A stretch of DNA of 62,808 nucleotides from Lachnospiraceae bacterium. Lineage in GTDB: Bacteria > Bacillota > Clostridia > Lachnospirales > Lachnospiraceae. This document shows, piece by piece, positions 35,378 to 44,864 of the stretch (position 1 is its first letter; every line of letters begins with the position of its first letter). Under the pieces are notes generated by a model that saw only the letters and a program-made list of their open reading frames with translations, was not told where the DNA came from and made no database searches. Where the stretch lies: positions 1 through 62,808 of the forward strand of contig JAUNNN010000006.1 in assembly GCA_030531435.1 (NCBI GenBank), given 5' to 3'. Both the position numbers and the translations under genes were made by a program.

Positions 35378-36484
35378 ATGGGAAGAGATGCAACATACGA
35401 TGATTATGATTTAAATAAAGCTGCAACAATGCAGGAAACAGACAGAAAGTGCCCACAGTGCGGAGGCACAATGGATTTTGATCCAGCTCTTGGAAAACTT
35501 CACTGTCCATACTGTGATTATACAGAAGATATTCCAGAAGCGGATATCCCATCAAGTAAAGCAGAGGAACTTGATTTTGAAACAGCTGAATTTACTGGAA
35601 ACTGTGACTGGGGTACAGCTCAAAAAACAGTTACTTGTAAGTCATGCGGTGCAACAACAGTTTATGATGCCCTTGAGGTTGCAAATGAGTGTCCATACTG
35701 TGGTTCAAATCAGGTAATGGAAGCAAATGATGTTAAAACATTAGCCCCTGGTGGTGTTGTAGCATTTAAAATCACTGCAAAGCAGGCAGGAGAGAGATTT
35801 AAAAAGTGGTTATCTGGAAAGTGGTTTTGCCCATCAGAAGCTAAAAAATCAGCTGAAGCAGATGCATTTAAGGGAGTTTATCTTCCATACTGGACATTTG
35901 ATACAGATACAAGTAGCACATATACAGGTGAATACGGATATCATAAGAAGCGTAAAAGAAATGGACAGGAGGAAACATATACTGAATGGCATAATACGTC
36001 AGGAAGCTTTGAACATTTTATAGATGATGAGCTTGTTTGTGCCACAACACAGCATGATCCTTCAATAATGGCTTCAATTGAACCATATAATACAGAAGAT
36101 AACAAAGCCTATAGACCTGAATACATTGCAGGATTTGCTGCTGAAAGATATTCAATTGGGCTTAAGGAAGCTTTTGAAAGAGCAAAGAGAAGCATTGCTA
36201 GTAAGCTTCAGTCAATGATTGGAAACAAAATCATGTCTGAACATAATGCAGATACTTACAGAAATGTAAGAGTAAATACAAACTTCAGTAATATTACTTA
36301 CAAGTACTTAATGCTTCCAATCTGGATATCAAGCTTTACATATAAAGGCAAAGTATACCAGTTTATGGTAAATGGACAGACAGGTAAGGTTGGCGGAAAG
36401 TCACCTATTTCTGCACTAAGAGTTGCTATTGCAGTTTTAATAGTGATTGTGTTTATTTTACTTATTGCATATCTGTCATCATAA
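35378..36484 (+). CDS. Zinc-ribbon protein with C-terminal membrane helix, unknown function
   Basis: The 368-residue protein starts with two zinc ribbons: CPQC...CPYC (residues ~28-50) and CKSC...CPYC (~88-110). A ~200-residue central domain that I do not recognise follows (contains YLPYWTFDTD and LMLPIWISSF), and a C-terminal transmembrane helix (last ~25 residues) with almost no tail makes it tail-anchored. Clostridial homologues are often mis-named after the helicase PriA because of the zinc ribbons; no helicase motifs are present. It follows the second ABC transporter by 15 bases and its upstream sequence nearly repeats that of the ATPase gene (GGTTGACATAATATG versus GGTTAACATAATATG). Confidence 0.78.
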   Translation: MGRDATYDDYDLNKAATMQETDRKCPQCGGTMDFDPALGKLHCPYCDYTEDIPEADIPSSKAEELDFETAEFTGNCDWGTAQKTVTCKSCGATTVYDALEVANECPYCGSNQVMEANDVKTLAPGGVVAFKITAKQAGERFKKWLSGKWFCPSEAKKSAEADAFKGVYLPYWTFDTDTSSTYTGEYGYHKKRKRNGQEETYTEWHNTSGSFEHFIDDELVCATTQHDPSIMASIEPYNTEDNKAYRPEYIAGFAAERYSIGLKEAFERAKRSIASKLQSMIGNKIMSEHNADTYRNVRVNTNFSNITYKYLMLPIWISSFTYKGKVYQFMVNGQTGKVGGKSPISALRVAIAVLIVIVFILLIAYLSS

Positions 36485-36494
36485 GAGGCTCTAC

Positions 36495-36523
36495 TTTACT
36501 TTATTGCCCAGGTATGGTACAAT
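36495..36523 (+). promoter_or_regulatory. Promoter of the SCIFF peptide gene
   Basis: TTTACT and TACAAT are 17 bases apart, and TGG directly before the -10 makes an extended -10. Start near 36530 gives a ~45-base leader to the SCIFF ATG. Confidence 0.65.
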
Positions 36524-36575
36524 TTAGCAAGTTTATGATGATTATGCCGAAAGGCTTTAAAATGGAGGATATAAA

Positions 36576-36731
36576 ATGAAGCACGTTAAGACTTTATTTA
36601 CAAGAGATTACAAGGAATCAATGAAGAAGGGCGGATGTGGCGAGTGCCAGACATCTTGTCAGTCAGCATGCAAGACAAGCTGCACAGTTGGTAACCAGAG
36701 CTGTGAGCAGATTGCTAATTCAAAGAACTAA
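36576..36731 (+). CDS. scfA: SCIFF peptide (six cysteines in forty-five residues), RiPP precursor
   Basis: This 51-residue gene has TGGAGG seven bases upstream. The C-terminal half has six cysteines (21, 24, 28, 32, 36, 43) in the highly conserved order of the SCIFF family, including GECQTSCQSACKTSC and TVGNQSCE; the N-terminal half MKHVKTLFTRDYKESMKKGG is the leader. SCIFF peptides are ribosomally made substrates of the adjacent radical SAM maturase, which links Cys sulfur to the alpha carbon of another residue (sactipeptide/ranthipeptide chemistry). They are nearly universal in Clostridia, and their role is not settled. The maturase follows after a hairpin. Confidence 0.95.
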   Translation: MKHVKTLFTRDYKESMKKGGCGECQTSCQSACKTSCTVGNQSCEQIANSKN

Positions 36732-36759
36732 TCTATAGATTAACTACACTATATTTGTA

Positions 36760-36784
36760 AGCAGCGGCATTGTCGCTGCTTTCT
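36760..36784 (+). terminator. Attenuating hairpin between SCIFF peptide and maturase
   Basis: AGCAGCG and CGCTGCT form a 7-bp stem with a seven-base loop followed by TTCTA. The T-tract is weak and no separate promoter is seen before the maturase at 36804. Partial read-through would give more peptide than enzyme. Confidence 0.6.
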
Positions 36785-36803
36785 ATATGCATAGGGATAA
36801 AAA

Positions 36804-38216
36804 ATGATACACCAGTATAAATCAAACAATTTAAATATAGTAATGGATGTTGAGAGTGGCTCAGTTCATGTTGTTGATAATATTGTATATGACATGATAA
36901 AAGCTCTTGATGCTATGGAAAGCGAATCATCTTTTAAATCAAAGGATGGTGAAAATACTGTCTGTAAGGAGTTTAGCGAGCTTGAAGGATATTTTTCTTT
37001 CATGCTAAGTGGATATGGCAGTGATGAAATAAAAGAAGCATATGATGAAGTAAAGGAGCTTATTGAAGCAGAAGCTTTATTTACTGATGATATATATAAG
37101 AATTTCGTAATGGACTTCAAGAAGAGAAAGACAGTTGTAAAAGCCCTTTGTCTTCATATTGCACATGACTGTAACCTTGCATGCAAATACTGTTTTGCAG
37201 AAGAGGGTGAATATCATGGAAAAAGAGAGCTTATGAGCTATGAAGTAGGTAAAAAGGCTCTTGATTTTCTTGTTGCAAACTCAGGAGAGAGAAAGAATCT
37301 TGAGGTTGATTTCTTTGGCGGTGAGCCTCTTATGAATTTTGAGGTTGTAAAGAAGCTTGTTGAATACGGAAGAAGTCTTGAAGAAGCAAATAATAAGAAG
37401 TTCAGATTTACTCTTACAACAAATGGTGTTTTATTAAATGATGAAATACTTGAGTTCGCTAATAAAGAAATGGGTAATCTTGTATTAAGTATTGATGGAC
37501 GTAAAGAAATCCACGACTTAATGCGTCCAAAGAGAGGCGGACAGGGAAGCTATGATGAAATAGTACCTAAGTTTATTAAAGCTGCTGAATCAAGAAATCA
37601 GACAAACTATTATGTAAGAGGAACATACACACATAACAATCTTGATTTCTGCAATGATGTCTGTCATCTTGCAGACCTTGGTTTTGAACAGATTTCGGTT
37701 GAACCAGTTGTAGCTGAACCAACAGAAGATTATGCAATCAAAGAGGAGGACGTTGAAATCCTTCTTAATCAGTATGATGAGTTAGTAAAAGAAATGGTTA
37801 AGAGAAAAAAAGATGGAAAAGCATTTAATTTCTTCCATTTCATGATTGATTTGTCAGGCGGTCCATGTGTAGCAAAGAGACTTTCTGGATGCGGTTCTGG
37901 AACAGAGTATCTTGCAGTTACACCAACTGGTGATTTGTATCCATGCCATCAGTTTGTTGGAAATAAGGATTTCTTACTTGGAAATGTTGATGATGGTATT
38001 ACAAATACAGAAATAAGAGATGAATTTAAGCTCTGTAATGTATATGCAAAAGAGAGCTGTAGTACATGTTTTGCTAAGTTCTACTGTAGTGGTGGATGTG
38101 CAGCAAATTCATATAACTTCTCAGGAGATATTAATGGTACATATGAAATAGGATGTAAGCTCCAGAGAAAAAGAGTAGAATGTGCAATTGCCTTAAAGGC
38201 ATTGGAATTAGATTAA
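36804..38216 (+). CDS. scfB: Thioether cross-link-forming SCIFF peptide maturase (radical SAM/SPASM)
   Basis: The 470-residue enzyme has an N-terminal peptide-recognition region (~1-110), a radical SAM core with the cluster ligands Cys123, Cys127 and Cys130 (CNLACKYC) and FFGGEPL downstream, and a C-terminal SPASM domain with many cysteines (CVAKRLSGCGSGTEY, CHQF, CSTCFAKFYCSGGC) for two auxiliary 4Fe-4S clusters. Characterised homologues use S-adenosylmethionine radical chemistry to install thioether bonds in the SCIFF peptide, encoded 73 bases upstream. Length and motif order are normal. secDF follows with its own promoter, a common neighbourhood in Clostridia. Confidence 0.95.
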   Translation: MIHQYKSNNLNIVMDVESGSVHVVDNIVYDMIKALDAMESESSFKSKDGENTVCKEFSELEGYFSFMLSGYGSDEIKEAYDEVKELIEAEALFTDDIYKNFVMDFKKRKTVVKALCLHIAHDCNLACKYCFAEEGEYHGKRELMSYEVGKKALDFLVANSGERKNLEVDFFGGEPLMNFEVVKKLVEYGRSLEEANNKKFRFTLTTNGVLLNDEILEFANKEMGNLVLSIDGRKEIHDLMRPKRGGQGSYDEIVPKFIKAAESRNQTNYYVRGTYTHNNLDFCNDVCHLADLGFEQISVEPVVAEPTEDYAIKEEDVEILLNQYDELVKEMVKRKKDGKAFNFFHFMIDLSGGPCVAKRLSGCGSGTEYLAVTPTGDLYPCHQFVGNKDFLLGNVDDGITNTEIRDEFKLCNVYAKESCSTCFAKFYCSGGCAANSYNFSGDINGTYEIGCKLQRKRVECAIALKALELD

Positions 38217-38217
38217 A

Positions 38218-38246
38218 TTGACATTAGTGAGTCTATGATTTATCAT
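38218..38246 (+). promoter_or_regulatory. Promoter of secDF
   Basis: TTGACA and TATCAT are 17 bases apart, beginning two bases after the scfB stop. The start would be near 38253, 35 bases before the secDF ATG. A small palindrome (CTATGA/TCATAG) covers the -10. Confidence 0.65.
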
Positions 38247-38287
38247 AGATTATTGCGGTAATGCATATTTAAGGAGAGATTTTAGTT

Positions 38288-40543
38288 ATGAAAAAGAGAA
38301 ATGGATTTATCGTATTAGTACTCGCTCTTGTACTTATCATTGGCGGTGCTTTTATGGTAGTAAGCGGTGTTGGCGCCGAAGGAACAGGATCAGCTGAAAA
38401 TATTAATCTTGGTCTTGATCTTGCAGGCGGTGTTAGTATTACATATCAGGTCGTTGGAGAAGAAACACCATCTTCAGAAGATATGGCAGATACTATTTAT
38501 AAACTTCAGAAGAGAGTTGAAGGATATTCAACAGAATCTCAGGTTTATAAAGAGGGAACAAATAGAATTAATATTGAAATCCCAGGTGTAAATGATGCCA
38601 ATGCTGTTCTTGAAGAACTTGGTAAGCCAGGATCTTTATACTTTATTAAAGAGTTTGATCCAGATGGCAATCAGAACTATCTTCCTATTGGATATAAAGA
38701 AAATGGAAAGCTTGATTACGAACTCACAAAGTCTATTGAAGACTTAGAAAAAGAAGGTTCAATCGTTCTTTCAGGTACTGGTGTTAAAACAGCACAGGCT
38801 GGAACAATTCAGAACGATATGGGCAATAATGAGTTTATCGTTGAGCTTACACTTAATGATGAAGGAACAAAGGCTTTTGCTGATGCAACAAGAGAAGCTG
38901 TTGTAAATCACGACACAATCATGATTTATTATGATGGCGATGATGTTTCAGTTCCTTCTGTTAGATCAGAAATCACAGGTGGTATTGCTCAGATTTCAGG
39001 TATGGACAACTTTGAAGAGGCAGAAAATCTTGCATCAACAATCCGTATCGGTGGTCTTAAACTTGAACTTGAAGAACTTCGTTCAAACGTTGTAGGTGCT
39101 CAGCTTGGTGGAGAAGCAATCTCAACAAGTGTTAAAGCTGGTATAATTGGTTTTGCAGTTGTATGTGTATTCATGATTGCTGTATATTTCATTCCAGGTC
39201 TTGCAGCATCACTTGCATTATCTCTCTATGTAGTATTAATGATCATTTGTCTTGATCTTTTCGAAATAACACTTACACTTCCAGGTATTGCCGGTATCAT
39301 CCTTTCAATTGGTATGGCGGTAGATGCTAACGTTATTACATTCGCTCGTATAAGAGAAGAGTTAGCTCTTGGTAAGTCAGTTCAGTCAGCTATTGCATCA
39401 GGTTATAAGAAAGCTTTATCAGCTATCATTGATGGTAACGTTACAACACTTATTGCAGCTGCAGTGCTTGGCTTCTTAGGAAGCGGTTCAATCATTGGAT
39501 TTGCTCAGACACTTGCACTTGGTATTGTTTTATCAATGTTCACAGCTCTTGTTGTTACAAAGCTTCTTATCAACGCTTTATATGCTGTAGGCTTAAAGGA
39601 TGTTAAGTTCTACGGTAAAGCAAAAGAACGTAAGCAGGCTGATTTCCTTTCAAAGAAGAACATCTTCATTGCAGCATCACTTGCAGTTATCGTTGCTGGT
39701 TTTGTATGCATGGGTGTTAATAAAGCAGGTGGAAAGGGAGCTCTTAATTTCTCACTTGAATTCTTAGGCGGTACATCAACAAATGTTACATTTAATGATG
39801 ATATGGCTCTTAATACAATTGAAGCTGATGTAGTTCCTCTTATTGAGAAGATTACAGGCGATGCTAATGTTCAGGTTCAGAAGGTTGCTGGTTCAAACGA
39901 AGTAATCTTTAAGACAAGAACATTAACAGTTAATGAACGTGAAGAGTTCAATCAGACAATGGTTGATAGCTTCTCAGTTAACCCAGAAAAGATTACAGCA
40001 GAAACAATCAGCTCAACAGTAAGTTCAGAAATGCAGAAGGACGCTATTGTAGCCGTTCTCGTAGCTGTAGTACTTATGCTTATTTACATCTGGTTCAGAT
40101 TTAAGGATATGAGATTTGGTGCAAGTTCAGTTATCGCACTTGTACATGACGTACTTGTAGTTCTTGCATTCTATGCATTTGTTAGAATCTCAGTTGGCTC
40201 AACATTCATTGCATGTATGCTTACAATCGTTGGTTACTCAATCAACGCTACAATCGTTATTTTCGACAGAGTACGTGAAAGCCTTCCAGTTATGAAGAGA
40301 GGCGAGACATTAGAGGAAATGCTTAACGGATGTATTAACCAGACATTATCACGAAGCATCTTCACATCTCTTACAACTTTCATCATGGTATTCGTTTTAT
40401 ACATCTTTGGTGTAAGTTCAATCAAGGAGTTCGCGCTTCCACTTATGGCAGGTATCCTTTGCGGTACATATTCATCAGTATGTCTTGCATGTGCTATCTG
40501 GTTTATTCTTAAGACAAAGGTTGTTAAGAAAGAAAGCAAATAA
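38288..40543 (+). CDS. secDF: Protein translocase SecDF fusion
   Basis: The 751-residue membrane protein joins SecD (~1-430) and SecF (~445-751) in one chain with about twelve helices. SecD motifs include LGLDLAGGVSITYQV, the first periplasmic-type domain and GIAGIILSIGMAVDANV; SecF motifs include LEFLGGTSTNVTF and SIVGYSINATIVIFDRVRE-like segments. SecDF uses the proton or sodium motive force to pull secreted proteins through SecYEG. Fused SecDF also occurs in B. subtilis. It is followed by a terminator. Confidence 0.95.
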   Translation: MKKRNGFIVLVLALVLIIGGAFMVVSGVGAEGTGSAENINLGLDLAGGVSITYQVVGEETPSSEDMADTIYKLQKRVEGYSTESQVYKEGTNRINIEIPGVNDANAVLEELGKPGSLYFIKEFDPDGNQNYLPIGYKENGKLDYELTKSIEDLEKEGSIVLSGTGVKTAQAGTIQNDMGNNEFIVELTLNDEGTKAFADATREAVVNHDTIMIYYDGDDVSVPSVRSEITGGIAQISGMDNFEEAENLASTIRIGGLKLELEELRSNVVGAQLGGEAISTSVKAGIIGFAVVCVFMIAVYFIPGLAASLALSLYVVLMIICLDLFEITLTLPGIAGIILSIGMAVDANVITFARIREELALGKSVQSAIASGYKKALSAIIDGNVTTLIAAAVLGFLGSGSIIGFAQTLALGIVLSMFTALVVTKLLINALYAVGLKDVKFYGKAKERKQADFLSKKNIFIAASLAVIVAGFVCMGVNKAGGKGALNFSLEFLGGTSTNVTFNDDMALNTIEADVVPLIEKITGDANVQVQKVAGSNEVIFKTRTLTVNEREEFNQTMVDSFSVNPEKITAETISSTVSSEMQKDAIVAVLVAVVLMLIYIWFRFKDMRFGASSVIALVHDVLVVLAFYAFVRISVGSTFIACMLTIVGYSINATIVIFDRVRESLPVMKRGETLEEMLNGCINQTLSRSIFTSLTTFIMVFVLYIFGVSSIKEFALPLMAGILCGTYSSVCLACAIWFILKTKVVKKESK

Positions 40544-40565
40544 TAATAGTATATTAAAAGATATT

Positions 40566-40595
40566 GGGAGAACCCTAAGGTTCTCCCATTTTCAT
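40566..40595 (+). terminator. Intrinsic terminator after secDF
   Basis: GGGAGAACC and GGTTCTCCC form a perfect 9-bp stem with a CTAA loop, followed by ATTTTCATTT. It lies 23 bases after the secDF stop. Confidence 0.82.
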
Positions 40596-40606
40596 TTATA
40601 GAGATT

Positions 40607-42355
40607 ATGAAAAAATGGATGCTTTTAAGGAAAAGTGCAGATTTTGATTCCATAGCAAAAAAGTATGGGATTTCTCCGTTTTTAGCAAGAGTTATTCGTA
40701 ACAGAGATATTGTTACGGATGAAGAGATAAATGCGTATTTAAACGGTACACTTGATGACATGCATAATCCATTTCTTATGAAAGACATGGAAAAAGCAGC
40801 GTCTTTTATTTCTGATGCCATTTTAAATAACAAGAAAATAAGAATTGTAGGCGACTACGATATTGATGGTGTATGTGCTACAGCCATTTTAGTAAAGAGC
40901 TTATCTTTCTTTGGGGCAGATGTTTCATATAGATTGCCTGACCGTATAGTGGATGGTTATGGAATTAACATTACTATGATTGATGAGGCAAAGGCAGATA
41001 ATGTTGATTTAATTGTTACATGCGATAATGGTATAGCTGCAAGCGCAGAAATGAAATATGCTAAGGAACTTGGCATAGATGTTATTGTAACAGACCATCA
41101 TGAAATACCTTTTGAAGAAATAAATGGCGGAAAGGTTTACATAATTCCAGATGCGATAGCTGTTGTAGATCCCCATCAGGAAAATGATACGTATCCATTT
41201 GCCGGAATTTGTGGCGGTATGGTGGCATATAAGCTTATACTTGCCATAAATAATCTAGGTAAATTAAATAAAAATATTTCACCTGATTTAAAGGAATATA
41301 TTACCACTCTTGCTGCATTTGCAACAGTTGGAGATATAATGCAGCTTAAAGACGAAAACCGTATTGTAGTAAAGCATGGAATAGATATGCTTAAGAGAAC
41401 TACAGTTCCTGGCTTAAGAGCTTTGATTGATGTTACTGAGACAAAAAGGGAGCGTATTTCTGCATACACTATTGGCTTTGTTTTAGGCCCATGTGTTAAT
41501 GCTGTTGGCCGACTTGAAAGTGCAAATAAGGCACTTGAACTGCTACTTACAGACGATAATGATACTGCACTTAGTCTTGCAAAAGAACTTAAAAGTGCAA
41601 ATGATGTCAGAAAAGCTATGATGGAGCAGAAAATAAAAGAGGCATCAGACATTGTGACCGAAGGAATAGATAACCATGACTACTCAAAAGATACAGTACT
41701 TGTTATTTTTCTTGAAAACTGTCATGAGTCAATCGCTGGATTAGTAGCTAGTAGAATTAGAGAGAGATTTAGTAAGCCTACGCTTGTTATTACTTCTACA
41801 GAAGGCGGCGCGAAGGGTTCTGGTAGATCAATAGATGCTTATAATATGTTTGAAGAGCTTACAAAGGTGAAGCATCTTTTTACAAAATTTGGTGGACATC
41901 CTATGGCGGCAGGACTTTCAATGCCAGTAGAAAACATAGATGAATTAAGAAAGCTACTTAATGAAAATTCTACTCTTACAGAAGATGATCTTGTTGAAAA
42001 ATTATCCATTGATATAGATATGCCAATTAACTATGTGACTATGGACATGGTTAAGGAATTAAGTCTGCTTGAGCCATTTGGAAATGGTAATCCAGGGCCG
42101 GTGTTTGCGCAAAAAAATCTGGAGATTTTAAGCAGAAGGACTACAAAGAATAGAAATATGGTTTTCTTTAATCTAAAGTCTGGTGCGGTAAATAATTTGC
42201 CAGAAAAAATAATTGAAGCAAAGTATTTTGGAGATGCCGATGAGGTCTTTTCAAATCTTTCTGGTAGGGATACAATTACAGTTGCATACACTCCAGATAT
42301 AAATTCATATATGGGTGTTGATACACTTCAAATTAGTATTAGGGAGTACTTATGA
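40607..42355 (+). CDS. recJ: Single-stranded-DNA-specific exonuclease RecJ
   Basis: The 582-residue protein has the DHH phosphoesterase motifs: DYDIDG at 83-88, the metal-binding TDHHE (Asp163-His164-His165), and the DHHA1 region ending in KFGGHPMAAGLS; a C-terminal OB fold follows. RecJ degrades single-stranded DNA 5' to 3' in recombination and mismatch repair. The size is near that of E. coli RecJ and lacks the long C-terminal extension of B. subtilis RecJ. Its stop overlaps the murE start by four bases. Confidence 0.92.
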   Translation: MKKWMLLRKSADFDSIAKKYGISPFLARVIRNRDIVTDEEINAYLNGTLDDMHNPFLMKDMEKAASFISDAILNNKKIRIVGDYDIDGVCATAILVKSLSFFGADVSYRLPDRIVDGYGINITMIDEAKADNVDLIVTCDNGIAASAEMKYAKELGIDVIVTDHHEIPFEEINGGKVYIIPDAIAVVDPHQENDTYPFAGICGGMVAYKLILAINNLGKLNKNISPDLKEYITTLAAFATVGDIMQLKDENRIVVKHGIDMLKRTTVPGLRALIDVTETKRERISAYTIGFVLGPCVNAVGRLESANKALELLLTDDNDTALSLAKELKSANDVRKAMMEQKIKEASDIVTEGIDNHDYSKDTVLVIFLENCHESIAGLVASRIRERFSKPTLVITSTEGGAKGSGRSIDAYNMFEELTKVKHLFTKFGGHPMAAGLSMPVENIDELRKLLNENSTLTEDDLVEKLSIDIDMPINYVTMDMVKELSLLEPFGNGNPGPVFAQKNLEILSRRTTKNRNMVFFNLKSGAVNNLPEKIIEAKYFGDADEVFSNLSGRDTITVAYTPDINSYMGVDTLQISIREYL

Positions 42356-43821
42356 AAGTAAAAGAGCTAATTAAAGAATTAAAATACGAAATATTAAATG
42401 GTGATGGAGAAAAGGAAGTTTCATCTCTTGTATACGACAACAGATTAATTGAAGAGGGCTGTGTATTTGTATGTATAGTTGGTGCTAACTTTGATGCTCA
42501 CACAGTTGCATATGATGCATTTGATATGGGAGCTTCTGCAATTGTTGTTTCAAAGGATATTGAAATTCCGGATGACACAGATGTTACTGTTATTAAGGTT
42601 GATGATACAAGAGAAGCGCTTGCTCTTTTGTCAGCAGCATATTTTAACTATCCAACAAGAGAATTAAAGGTAATTGGAATTACAGGTACTAAAGGTAAGA
42701 CAACAACTACATACCTTGTTAAATCAATACTTGAAAATGCTGGATATAAGGTTGGACTTATTGGAACAATAGAAGCAATTATTGGGGATGAAGTAATTCC
42801 TGCCAAAAACACAACACCAGAGTCATATGTACTTCAGGACTACTTTAGAAGAATGGTTGATGTTGGAATAGAAATATGTGTAATGGAAGCATCGTCTCAG
42901 GGCTTCTTAATGAAGAGAACAGCTGGAACAGAGTTTGAGCTTGGTATTTTCACAAATCTTGAGCCAGACCACATTGGACCAAATGAGCATGACAGTTTCG
43001 AGAATTATCTTGAATGTAAAAGTATGCTATTTAAACAGTGCAAGGTTGGTATTTTAAATGCTGATTCAGAGCACGTTGAAAAAATACTTGATGGACATAC
43101 ATGCAGAGTTGAAACATTTGGTGTAGAGCAGAATGCAGATTATCATGCCAAAAATATTAAGCTTTATTCTGATAAGGGCGTACTTGGAACAAGCTTTGAT
43201 ATTGAAGGAAAGCTAAGTATGAATGTCTCCATTAATATGCCAGGCATATTCAGTGTTTATAACGCTCTTACTGCAGTTGCTGTATGTTCTCATTTTAATA
43301 TTAGTGAAGAGAATATAAAAAGTGCACTTAATAATGCAAAGGTAAAGGGTAGAATTGAGATGGTAAAGGTATCGGATGACTTTACTTTAATGATTGATTA
43401 TGCCCATAATGCAATGGCCTTAGAAAGCCTTCTTACAACGCTTAAAGAGTATGACACAGGCCGAATAGTATGTTTATTCGGATGTGGTGGAAATAGAGCA
43501 AAATCAAGACGATATGAGATGGGAGAAGTTTCTGGAAGATTAGCTGATCTTACAATTATTACTTCTGATAACCCTCGTTTTGAGAAGCCTCTTGATATAA
43601 TTGCCGACATTGTATCTGGAATTGAAAAGACAGATGGTGAATATGTTAAGATTCCTGATAGAAGAGAAGCAATTAAATATGCAATAGAAAATGGAAGACC
43701 AGGAGATATTATTGTTCTTGCTGGTAAGGGACATGAAGATTATCAGGAAATAGAAGGTAAGAAATATCCTATGGATGAACGAGTTCTTATTGCAGAAATA
43801 CTTGATGAATTAAACAGATAA
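42352..43821 (+). CDS. murE: UDP-N-acetylmuramoyl-tripeptide synthetase (MurE)
   Basis: The 489-residue Mur ligase has the ATP-binding loop GITGTKGKTTT near residue 110, the central NLEPDHIG and C-terminal ligase domain, and DNPRFE with Asp406-Asn407-Pro408-Arg409. The DNPR motif marks MurE enzymes that add meso-diaminopimelate rather than lysine to UDP-MurNAc-L-Ala-D-Glu, so the cell wall is probably A1-gamma (DAP) type. It is coupled to recJ by an ATGA overlap and not to other mur genes, a separated position that recurs in clostridia. Confidence 0.92.
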   Translation: MKVKELIKELKYEILNGDGEKEVSSLVYDNRLIEEGCVFVCIVGANFDAHTVAYDAFDMGASAIVVSKDIEIPDDTDVTVIKVDDTREALALLSAAYFNYPTRELKVIGITGTKGKTTTTYLVKSILENAGYKVGLIGTIEAIIGDEVIPAKNTTPESYVLQDYFRRMVDVGIEICVMEASSQGFLMKRTAGTEFELGIFTNLEPDHIGPNEHDSFENYLECKSMLFKQCKVGILNADSEHVEKILDGHTCRVETFGVEQNADYHAKNIKLYSDKGVLGTSFDIEGKLSMNVSINMPGIFSVYNALTAVAVCSHFNISEENIKSALNNAKVKGRIEMVKVSDDFTLMIDYAHNAMALESLLTTLKEYDTGRIVCLFGCGGNRAKSRRYEMGEVSGRLADLTIITSDNPRFEKPLDIIADIVSGIEKTDGEYVKIPDRREAIKYAIENGRPGDIIVLAGKGHEDYQEIEGKKYPMDERVLIAEILDELNR

Positions 43822-43892
43822 GTTTTGAAAATAAAGTAAAATATGTTAAACTGAAATGTGACATATTTTAGTTAATTTTATGGAGAGATAAT

Positions 43893-44864
43893 ATGAGTGA
43901 AAATAAGGGCGGCCAAGCTTCACTTAAGAGTTATGTGAAAATCGCAAGACCAGATCACTGGATAAAGAACTTTTTCATTATGCCAGGTGTTGTTCTTGCT
44001 GTAATACTTATTAACAAGCCTACAGATATTAGGACTTTTATAATAAAGCTTCTTATTGGTTTCTTTGCAACATGTTTTATTGCATCAGCAAATTATGTAA
44101 TAAATGAATGGCTTGATGCAGAGTTTGATAAATTCCATCCTGTAAAGAAAAACAGACCAGTTGTTACAGATAATTTAAAGTTATCTTTAGTAATGGTTGA
44201 ATATGCAGTATGCATCATTATAGGTATTGGATTGTCAATTTTTGAAAATGCACCATTTATATGGACAGAAGTTGTCCTTTTGATAATGGGTGTTTTATAC
44301 AATGTAAAACCAATTAGAACAAAGGATATCGTTTATCTTGATGTTATTTCAGAATCAGTTAATAACATGTTAAGACTTTTACTTGGATGGTTTATTGTAT
44401 GTGAGGATGTTTGGCCACCAAGCAGTATCATGATTGGATACTGGATGGCAGGAGCATTCCTTATGGCAGTTAAGAGATATGCGGAATATAGAATGATAAA
44501 TGATCCATCAGTAGCTGGTCTTTATAGAAAATCATTTGCAAAGTATTCCGAGGCAACATTACTTGCATCATCATTCTTTTATGGTCTTAGTGCAACATTC
44601 TTAATCGGTATTTTCCTTCTTAAATATCGTATTGAATATCTTGTTGCAATGCCAGTTATGTTCCTTTTATTCTGCTATTACCTTTACATAGCGCATAAAC
44701 CGGACTCAGCAGCACAGAAACCTGAAAAGCTTTTTAAAGAAAAAAATCTTATGCTTTTAGTAGCGATACTCATTGTGCTATTTGCAGTGCTGACATTTGT
44801 GGATATTCCAGTAATTAAAGTATGGGAGACTAATTTCTTCCTACCAACAGGCAGTAAATTATAA
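43893..44864 (+). CDS. UbiA-family transferase, decaprenylphosphoryl-5-phosphoribose synthase-like
   Basis: The 323-residue membrane protein has about eight helices. The first Asp-rich motif is NEWLDAEFDKFHP (N...D...D), followed by VKKNRPV; a second region carries VKRYAEYRM. The N-terminus ARPDHWIKNFFI and the KRYAE segment resemble the mycobacterial phosphoribosyltransferase that joins PRPP to a polyprenyl phosphate, more than quinone or heme prenyltransferases. The product would then be a polyprenyl-phosphoryl-phosphoribose for surface glycan synthesis. It abuts a HAD phosphatase gene, which could remove the 5-phosphate. The substrate call is inference from motifs and context. Confidence 0.78.
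   Translation: MSENKGGQASLKSYVKIARPDHWIKNFFIMPGVVLAVILINKPTDIRTFIIKLLIGFFATCFIASANYVINEWLDAEFDKFHPVKKNRPVVTDNLKLSLVMVEYAVCIIIGIGLSIFENAPFIWTEVVLLIMGVLYNVKPIRTKDIVYLDVISESVNNMLRLLLGWFIVCEDVWPPSSIMIGYWMAGAFLMAVKRYAEYRMINDPSVAGLYRKSFAKYSEATLLASSFFYGLSATFLIGIFLLKYRIEYLVAMPVMFLLFCYYLYIAHKPDSAAQKPEKLFKEKNLMLLVAILIVLFAVLTFVDIPVIKVWETNFFLPTGSKL

Noticed and set aside
40234-40833. Minus-strand open frame across the secDF-recJ junction
   Set aside because: It runs through the secDF terminator and two well-supported genes, and the product matches no recognisable domain.
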